DNA from: Candidatus Sulfopaludibacter sp. SbA3
Lineage (GTDB): Bacteria; Acidobacteriota; Terriglobia; 2-12-FULL-54-10
Reading direction: 5' to 3'
DNA length: 12,511 nt
NCBI GenBank assembly: GCA_945865705.1
Contig: CAMBEY010000055.1
Location: 1 to 12,511, forward strand
Of this stretch, positions 7,151-12,511 are shown in pieces. A model generated the notes under the pieces. The model ran no database searches, was not told where the DNA came from, and saw nothing but the letters and a program-made list of their open reading frames with translations. The translations under genes and the position numbers were made by a program. The first letter of the stretch is position 1; the number at the start of each line of letters is the position of its first letter.

Positions 7151-8241
7151 CAATTCACAAAGCGACGAACTTGCACACTACCTGCCAAGCCCATCGCCAT
7201 CCAAGTAAATAATACCGATGACCCACCATAACTCATCAGAGGCAAAGGAATTCCAGTAACCGGCATATAACCAATCACCATCCCCGCGTTGACCAGGATC
7301 TGAAACAGAAGTATCCCAGCCGTGCCCCCAATAATATACATCCCCGCATTATCCGGAGCGGTCTCGACCGTCCGCAACAACCGCATCAACAAGGCGAAAT
7401 AAAGTACAAGAGTTAATAATACACCGGCAAAGCCATGTTCTTCGCTAAAAGCTGCAAAAATAAAATCGGTGTGGGCTACCGGCAGGAATCGCAGTTGCGT
7501 CTGCGTGCCCTGCCCAATGCCTTTACCCCAAATCTCCCCCGATCCTATGGCGATTCGGGACTGCATGACCTGATATCCAGTGTTCTTGGGATCAGCCTCG
7601 GGATTCAGAAAAGTGGCTATGCGATCCTTCTGATATGGTTTCAGAAAGTGGTAGGCAACCGGCAATGCGAGTACTCCAACCAAAACGATAATGGCAAAGT
7701 AGCGCAAAGGGAACCCTGCCAGGAACAGCACCGCGATAGCAATGGGGATCAGCGTCAAGGCCGAACCCAGGTCGGGTTGTCCGGCAACCAACAGGAACGG
7801 CACTCCCGCCGCTGCGGCAACCTTGGCGGCATCCTGCCAAGAGACCTCCCGGGAGTCTTGTTCGCTGAAGAAGCGCGCCAATAGCAGGATGAGTCCAAAC
7901 TTGGTGAATTCAGAGACTTGGAAACTCACGCCCCCCATGCGAAACCAGCGGCGCGCACCGGCAATTTCGATGCCCACCACCAGAAGCGCGGCTAGTAATC
8001 CAAGGGTAGCCAGATAGAACCATGGAGCATAGTTCAGCAATGAGTGGTAATCAATGCGGGCAACAATGAACATGACTACGATGCCGATGCCGATCCACAG
8101 CATTTGCTTCCGATGGGCGCCCGCGAACGGCGTGTTCAATGTCGTGCTGTATATCTGCAACACTCCAAGCAACGAGATGGACAGCAGGATGCCGAACATC
8201 GTCCAGTCAAAATCCCGGAATGATATCGATCGAGTGGACAA
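7150..8241 (-). CDS. rodA: RodA, SEDS-family peptidoglycan glycosyltransferase
   Basis: 363 residues, close to the 370 of E. coli RodA. It polymerises glycan strands from lipid II in the inner membrane, working with PBP2 in the elongasome. About ten hydrophobic helices are visible, starting after the FDW motif (residues 11-13). SEDS signatures are present: FQVSEFTKF (107-115), GQPDLGSAL (154-162), LPVAHTDFIFA (253-263), whose D259 corresponds to catalytic D262 of E. coli RodA, and GYMPVTGIPLPLMSYGGSS (324-342). The only in-frame start before the first helix is TTG at 8241, with a TGA four codons upstream. A weak GTGAG lies about 8 nt before it. ATG at codon 15 is a possible but less likely start because it would cut off the FDW segment. 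It follows mrdA by 71 bp, and its stop overlaps the start of the small ORF. Confidence 0.93.
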   Translation of the reverse strand: MSTRSISFRDFDWTMFGILLSISLLGVLQIYSTTLNTPFAGAHRKQMLWIGIGIVVMFIVARIDYHSLLNYAPWFYLATLGLLAALLVVGIEIAGARRWFRMGGVSFQVSEFTKFGLILLLARFFSEQDSREVSWQDAAKVAAAAGVPFLLVAGQPDLGSALTLIPIAIAVLFLAGFPLRYFAIIVLVGVLALPVAYHFLKPYQKDRIATFLNPEADPKNTGYQVMQSRIAIGSGEIWGKGIGQGTQTQLRFLPVAHTDFIFAAFSEEHGFAGVLLTLVLYFALLMRLLRTVETAPDNAGMYIIGGTAGILLFQILVNAGMVIGYMPVTGIPLPLMSYGGSSVLFTWMAMGLAGSVQVRRFVN

Positions 8242-8312
8242 ACTTTCTACTCACTTTCATAGCAATCTCGGCTGCCGGACCACTGTTCTATCCTCGCTCC
8301 ACCGGCCCCAAT

Positions 8313-10379
8313 TCATCCTGAGTTGCTACCACGAATCATTTGCGCTGCAGGGGATGCGGCCGGTTGGGGACTTGCGGCAGCGGGAGCTGGATTTGCAGGA
8401 GGCAACACCGCAGGCAAGGGCGACGGCGGAAGTGGCAATGATGGCAGGGGCACGGAAGGGCTGGTCGCTGGCGCTGCGGAACCTGGAGCAGAGTTCGGAG
8501 TGGCGTTCGGAACGGGAGCCGGCCTGGCCTGGGTCAGTGTGGGATTTACAGCCGGAGGCTGGAGTCCCTTCTTCTTGTCAAAGTAGGTCTTGATGACGTC
8601 ACGGGCAGCAGGAGCCGCGGCAGCCCCATGTTCGCCACTCTGGTAAAGTACCGCCACCACAATCTCTGGATTGCGGCGCGGCGCAAGACCAACAAACCAG
8701 GCATTGTCGCGCAAATCAAGTCCCTTGCCCCCGCTCTTGGCTAGCGAGAGGCTGGCCACCTGCGCCGTACCCGTCTTGCCTGCAATATCCAGCCCCGGAA
8801 CTCTAGCGCTACTGCCGGTGCCGCCCTGGTTCACGACGGCATAGATAGCATCGGTAACCATCTGCACGGTCGCCTCGGCTAAGGGCACCTCGCGGCGGCC
8901 ACTCGCCTGGGAGTCTGTGTTGATAGCGGAGGGATGATTCACCGATCGCAACTCTCCGATTGAAACCAACCGGGGGCGGTTGAAGACGCCGCCGGAAGCA
9001 ATGCCCCCTACGGCGTAGGCTAACTGTACAGGTGTTACGGTCAAAGCGCCTTGCCCGATCGCCACGGAGATCGTCTCGCCCGGATACCACGGTTCATGAA
9101 ACTGCCGCTCTTTCCATTGAGGAGACGGCACAGTCCCGGACTCTTCGTTGGGGAGATCAATCCCCGTCGGCCGGCCCAAGCCAAATTTGGTCGAGTACTC
9201 GGCCATGCGCTCAATGCCCAAATCCTGACCGAGATTGTAAAAGAAGACATCGCAGGATTGGGCCATGGCCCGGATAATGCTTACGCTACCGTGCCCCTTG
9301 GCATTCCAGCAACGGAAATAGCGGCCGTAGAAGGTTCCGCCGCCACCACAGTAGTGTGATGTATTGCCATCAATCACCCCTGTTTCCAAACCTGCGGTGG
9401 CCATTAGAATTTTCTGTACCGATCCCGGAGCGAGCTGTGCTTGTATGGCGCGATTCAGGAGAGGATTGTCCGGATCGCCAATAATCTGATTCCAAGCCTG
9501 CGTGGATATTCCGGTCGCAAATAGGTTGGGGTTGTAGTCGGGCCGGCTAACCATGGCCAGCACTCCGCCGGTTCGTGGATCAAGGGCCACAATGGCTCCG
9601 CTGTCTTCCTGGAAACTAGCTTCAGCAACCAACTGCAAATCCAGGTCGATGGTCAGCCGCAAATCCTGGCCAGGCACCGGAACCAGCTCATCCAGCACCG
9701 CAGCTTCGCGCCCCATGCTATCTACCACCACCCGCCGGAACCCGTCTTCGCCCCGCAGCATGTGATCGTATTGGCGCTCAATGCCGCTCTTGCCGACAAT
9801 CGCGCCCAGCCGCATTAGCGCCCACTCGGGTTGATCCAGATCACGATCCGAGATTTCGCCAACGTAGCCAAGCATGTGTGCCCCCATCCCATCAGAGGGG
9901 TAGTTACGGCGGGGAACAGAAAGCATATCCAGTTCTGGATACTCACGACGATGGGTTTCAAGAAATGTGATCTCGGTTCGCGTAGCATTTTCGAGCAGCA
10001 CAATATGCCCGTAGGGATTCTTATGGCGGGCCATTGCGACGCGGGATTTCAGGACTGCAAGATCAATCCCAAAACCAGCCGCGATTCCGGGCAAATGCGA
10101 TTCAAATGATTTTTTGGAATCGGTCTGAGCAATGATGCTGAAGGATGGATAGTTGTCGACAATTACTTTGCCATTGCGGTCGAGAATTCTGCCGCGGGGT
10201 GCAGGCGTGGGCAAGTTTTTGATCGAATTCTGATCGGAAAGTTGAATATAGAAGTCCGGCTTGAGGATCTGCAAACGCCAGAAGCCGCTGATCAGGAAGA
10301 CGAAAACGACAACCGTGCCCCAGCGAAACAGGATGAGCCGGTTCTGTGTGAATCGCGGCTCCCTTTCAAGCAAGGGCAT
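8313..10379 (-). CDS. mrdA: penicillin-binding protein 2, peptidoglycan transpeptidase of the elongasome
   Basis: 688 residues. It crosslinks peptidoglycan in the periplasm as the RodA partner. A short basic N-terminus leads to one membrane helix (about 19-36), then the class B dimerisation region with the PRGRILDRNG motif (61-70). The transpeptidase motifs are complete: SVQK with nucleophile S320 and K323, SCD (S375-D377), and KTG (535-537, in AGKTGTAQ). C344, C357, H363 and C376 are spaced like a described PBP2 zinc site. Residues about 607-688 form an unusual Pro/Ala/Ser-rich tail after the fold ends. The call as PBP2 rather than FtsI rests on its place between mreD and rodA and on overall sequence. 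ATG 10379 has no strong Shine-Dalgarno. It lies 64 bp after mreD, with a candidate internal promoter in the gap. Confidence 0.93.
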   Translation of the reverse strand: MPLLEREPRFTQNRLILFRWGTVVVFVFLISGFWRLQILKPDFYIQLSDQNSIKNLPTPAPRGRILDRNGKVIVDNYPSFSIIAQTDSKKSFESHLPGIAAGFGIDLAVLKSRVAMARHKNPYGHIVLLENATRTEITFLETHRREYPELDMLSVPRRNYPSDGMGAHMLGYVGEISDRDLDQPEWALMRLGAIVGKSGIERQYDHMLRGEDGFRRVVVDSMGREAAVLDELVPVPGQDLRLTIDLDLQLVAEASFQEDSGAIVALDPRTGGVLAMVSRPDYNPNLFATGISTQAWNQIIGDPDNPLLNRAIQAQLAPGSVQKILMATAGLETGVIDGNTSHYCGGGGTFYGRYFRCWNAKGHGSVSIIRAMAQSCDVFFYNLGQDLGIERMAEYSTKFGLGRPTGIDLPNEESGTVPSPQWKERQFHEPWYPGETISVAIGQGALTVTPVQLAYAVGGIASGGVFNRPRLVSIGELRSVNHPSAINTDSQASGRREVPLAEATVQMVTDAIYAVVNQGGTGSSARVPGLDIAGKTGTAQVASLSLAKSGGKGLDLRDNAWFVGLAPRRNPEIVVAVLYQSGEHGAAAAPAARDVIKTYFDKKKGLQPPAVNPTLTQARPAPVPNATPNSAPGSAAPATSPSVPLPSLPLPPSPLPAVLPPANPAPAAASPQPAASPAAQMIRGSNSG

Positions 10380-10402
10380 CTTGGTATAACACTTTCTATT
10401 TC

Positions 10403-10430
10403 AGTATATTGCGAGCTTCATTACAGGCAA
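10403..10430 (-). promoter_or_regulatory. candidate internal promoter for mrdA-rodA
   Basis: On the minus strand TTGCCT (10430-10425) and TATACT (10408-10403) are separated by 16 bp. They match the sigma70 consensus at four and five of six positions. Initiation would fall near 10396, about 17 nt before the mrdA ATG. It would let mrdA and rodA be transcribed apart from mreD and the polysaccharide genes. Confidence 0.4.
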
Positions 10431-10443
10431 GCAAGCAGTCGAC

Positions 10444-10965
10444 CTAGGTTTGTCGCCGAAATCGGTCCAACAGTGAAAACAGTAGCACACCAATTACGCT
10501 ATTTACAATAGAGGCGAGCAGCCTTACGCCAATTTCTACCGGGATTGGCGAATGTACCAAAAGAAGGCTCATCAATACCAGCAATAGATAGCTCAACCAA
10601 TAAGAAACAAAAGAGATAGTGAAACGAAAGCCGCGGCTATCCACGTCGAATCGAACGCTCAAGAAGGTAGTAACATATCCGATAACCGTCTTTACAATTC
10701 CAATCATCCCCAGCGGACCCCGAGTGAGCGCATCCTGCGCGATGCCGACGATCGAGCCAACCAGCAGACCGCTAATCGCATTGCGACGCGTCAAACCGTA
10801 GTACACAACCACCAGCAGGGGAAAGTCCAGGTAACGTGTCGATGGCAGCGGAATCGGCAGATAGGATTGCAGAGCCAACGCGAATATGGCAAGCAAGCAG
10901 AGGATGATTGGATTGACCCGGTAGATCTCTACTTTGGAGTCGCGAGTGGACGAATACAGAGCCAT
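10444..10965 (-). CDS. mreD: MreD, rod-shape-determining membrane protein
   Basis: 173 residues. MreD is an inner-membrane component linking the MreB cytoskeleton to the cell-wall elongation enzymes. Family features seen are about five hydrophobic segments, a first helix near residues 19-37 (NPIILCLLAI), a YLDFPLLVVVYYGL segment (45-58), and a Gly-rich GLLVGSIVGIAQDAL segment (66-80) followed by a GxxG turn (GPLGMIG). The C-terminal helix ends in RFRRQT. Length is normal for the family. Assignment is strengthened by mrdA and rodA directly downstream. MreC, normally just upstream, is not there; a methyltransferase gene is, 38 bp away. ATG 10965 has only a weak GGAA-type ribosome binding site. 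Confidence 0.88.
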   Translation of the reverse strand: MALYSSTRDSKVEIYRVNPIILCLLAIFALALQSYLPIPLPSTRYLDFPLLVVVYYGLTRRNAISGLLVGSIVGIAQDALTRGPLGMIGIVKTVIGYVTTFLSVRFDVDSRGFRFTISFVSYWLSYLLLVLMSLLLVHSPIPVEIGVRLLASIVNSVIGVLLFSLLDRFRRQT

Positions 10966-11003
10966 ATCAATTCCACATGGTAGTACATCACAGCCGCCAG
11001 CCG

Positions 11004-11783
11004 TTATAACTTTTCATTTCCGGCCACAAAATTCGCCGCCGGCTTTTTCGCCACGACCATCCAGGATTGGCCGAAGGGAAAGCGCCAACCACGCCTCAAA
11101 AGCGCCGCCTCAGAATGCAGCACTGCGGCGAGCGCTCGATTGATCCACGCGGGCGGAATCACTCCCACTCCAGACTGCGGCGGCGCCTGCGTGAGAGGCT
11201 CCCAGACGCGAAACTTCAGCAGCGCAACAGGAGACAGGAAGGTGTTCGCGTAGGTACTGCGCAGCGGGCGCATGCCAGAGGCCTCGATCATGCGGAGAAT
11301 CTCGGGACCACGATAGCGGCGGCGTTCGGCCACAAACTGCGAGTGCCGGCTACGTAGCGCGTGAAACGCCGCCGAGCGCAGGTAAAGCAATCCGCCAGGC
11401 CGTAGCACCCGCGCAAATTCCTGAATGGCCTTTTGATCGCCACCTTCGGGGAGCACCGGAAGCACATCAATAGAGCTGAGAAAGTCCAGGCTGCCGCTGG
11501 GAAACGGCAACTCCATTGTCGAGGCGGCCAGAGAGCGCAGGAACCCGCGCTTACGCGCATATTGAATGCCCAGCGGTGCCAGATCCAAGCCGAACATGCG
11601 CAGGCCATAGGCAGACTGAAGGCTCTGGGCGTTAAAGCCAGTGCCGCAACCCGCGTCGAGCCCTAGGAGCAAGTCACGTGGCATCGCCGGATCAAGAAAG
11701 GCCTTGGTGATGGCGCGCATTCCGTCATACCACCAGAACTCCTGCTCGGTTCGGAATATGTTGTGCAACTCTTCTGGTGTCAT
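11004..11783 (-). CDS. class I SAM-dependent methyltransferase
   Basis: 259 residues from the chosen ATG. The Rossmann-type methyltransferase motifs are in order: motif I LDAGCGTG (42-49), the acidic residue after strand 2 in GLDLA (D67), a post-motif acidic position around D100/D106, and FARVLRPGGLLYLR (123-136). The N-terminal EFWWYDGMR segment is common in small methyltransferases of polysaccharide loci. The substrate is unknown; a sugar or lipid carrier is suggested by the adjacent aminotransferase, but a quinone-type substrate cannot be excluded. A TTG at 11813, 3 nt after the preceding stop, would add ten residues. ATG 11783 is preferred because homologues of this type usually begin with M[ST]xEE close to the WW motif. 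Neither start has a clear Shine-Dalgarno. Confidence 0.82.
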   Translation of the reverse strand: MTPEELHNIFRTEQEFWWYDGMRAITKAFLDPAMPRDLLLGLDAGCGTGFNAQSLQSAYGLRMFGLDLAPLGIQYARKRGFLRSLAASTMELPFPSGSLDFLSSIDVLPVLPEGGDQKAIQEFARVLRPGGLLYLRSAAFHALRSRHSQFVAERRRYRGPEILRMIEASGMRPLRSTYANTFLSPVALLKFRVWEPLTQAPPQSGVGVIPPAWINRALAAVLHSEAALLRRGWRFPFGQSWMVVAKKPAANFVAGNEKL

Positions 11784-11816
11784 GGAATATTGTGTGGCAA
11801 GGCCTACCTGCAATAA

Positions 11817-12511
11817 CTACTTTCGAAAAAAATCAGCAACTGCACGAACTACGCGCTCCACATCACGGCGCGAAAGAAAGGGGTGCATCGGCAATGAACA
11901 TACTTGCTGGACGGCGAGTTCCGCATGTGGGAAATCCCCTGGCGCATAGCCAAATCGGCGAAAGGCCGGATGCAAATGCAGCGCGTGTTCATAGTGTATG
12001 CCCGTTTCGATCCCGCAACTTTGCAGAAACGTCCGCAATGCCTCTCTGCGAGTACGCGGTCGGCGCGCTTTCCCTGCAATTCTTACAACGTATAAGTGGA
12101 AGAATGACCGGCTTCTGGCAGCTCGGGCGATCGGCTGCATCTCATCTATTTTCAGTGCGTTTATTAATTGGTCGTAGAGCGCGGCCAGTTCCTCGCGGCG
12201 GCGATTCCATCGCTCCAATTCAGCTAGGTGCAGCCGAAGAAATGCAGCCTGCAATTCATCGAGCCGGCTATTAACAGCCTCGACCCGGGCCAAGTGGCTG
12301 CCCGCTCGCCCACCATCCCGAATGAGTCGCGCGCTGTGCGCTGTCGCGGCGCGGTTCACTACCAACGCCCCTCCATCGCCAAGCGCCCCAAGATTCTTGG
12401 TGGGATAGAAGCTGTAGCAGGAGAGGTCGGAATATTCGGCTATAGGCCGGTCGCGATAGAACGTACCGTGGGCCTGCGCGGCGTCCTGTATGAGCGGCAC
12501 GCGGGATTTGC
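11817..12511 (-). CDS. DegT/DnrJ/EryC1-family sugar aminotransferase (5' end outside window)
   Basis: The frame is open to the window edge, so the N-terminal part, probably about 150 residues, is missing. The visible 230 codons begin KSRVPLIQDAAQAHG, which contains the Asp that contacts the pyridine nitrogen of PLP. SCYSFYPTKNLGALGDGG follows, with the PLP-binding lysine encoded at 12396-12398. The C-terminal half has TGIHYEHALHLHPAF and CSLPMHPFLS, typical for nucleotide-sugar aminotransferases that make amino-deoxy sugars for surface polysaccharides. A GTG at 12500 could be read as a start, but it sits in the middle of the conserved fold, so the gene must continue upstream. The exact sugar product cannot be told. 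It ends shortly before the methyltransferase gene and is probably cotranscribed with it. Confidence 0.9.
   Translation of the reverse strand, partial: KSRVPLIQDAAQAHGTFYRDRPIAEYSDLSCYSFYPTKNLGALGDGGALVVNRAATAHSARLIRDGGRAGSHLARVEAVNSRLDELQAAFLRLHLAELERWNRRREELAALYDQLINALKIDEMQPIARAARSRSFFHLYVVRIAGKARRPRTRREALRTFLQSCGIETGIHYEHALHLHPAFRRFGYAPGDFPHAELAVQQVCSLPMHPFLSRRDVERVVRAVADFFRK

Noticed and set aside
8207..8260. 17-codon ORF beginning ATGAAAGTGAGT that overlaps the rodA start in another frame
   Set aside because: Only a GAG precedes it and there is no sign of conservation or leader-peptide codon bias; probably chance, though its stop lies just before the rodA ATG at codon 15.
1..12511. CRISPR arrays, insertion sequences, phage genes or defence systems
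   Set aside because: No regularly spaced repeats, transposase-like frames or integrase motifs were seen; the genes are of housekeeping and envelope type.

Overview
The window (12.5 kb, moderately GC-rich) looks like bacterial chromosome from an Acidobacteriota-type Gram-negative. The main reasons are a shape/division block running mreD, PBP2, rodA and a large RNase E/G, and a copy of the dispersed repeat whose translations read HSERSEESA or FARNDD. The phylum assignment is inference; no rRNA or tRNA gene is present to fix it.

Layout. Positions 1-238 (+) hold the tail of an unidentified gene and a 58-residue two-helix membrane protein. At 251-889 (-) is a secreted protein with a cohesin-like domain. 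Diverging from it at 932-3760 (+) is a 942-residue YfhO-family polytopic membrane protein. The 43-bp gap between these two starts carries overlapping back-to-back -10 boxes. Positions 3734-3824 between convergent genes hold the dispersed palindromic repeat, which supplies the end of the yfhO-like gene, and a strong hairpin that probably ends transcription from both sides.

From 12511 down to 3850 everything reads on the minus strand and is closely packed: a DegT-family sugar aminotransferase (cut by the window edge), a SAM-dependent methyltransferase, mreD, mrdA (PBP2), rodA, a doubtful small ORF coupled to rodA, a 313-bp gene-free leader with a foldable three-way junction, and an RNase E/G gene of 912 codons. 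MreD, PBP2 and RodA belong to the elongasome: RodA polymerises glycan from lipid II, PBP2 crosslinks it, and MreD helps couple them to the MreB cytoskeleton. RNase G lies next to mre genes in many bacteria. The aminotransferase and methyltransferase suggest surface-polysaccharide genes upstream. mreB and mreC are not seen next to mreD.

No wholly new multi-gene system is evident. The points most worth a second look are a disordered insert of about 430 residues splitting the S1 domain of the RNase E/G, a Cys3His set in PBP2 spaced like a known PBP2 zinc site, the structured leader before the RNase gene, the overlapping divergent promoters with a predicted leaderless mRNA, and the repeat that forms the end of the yfhO-like reading frame.
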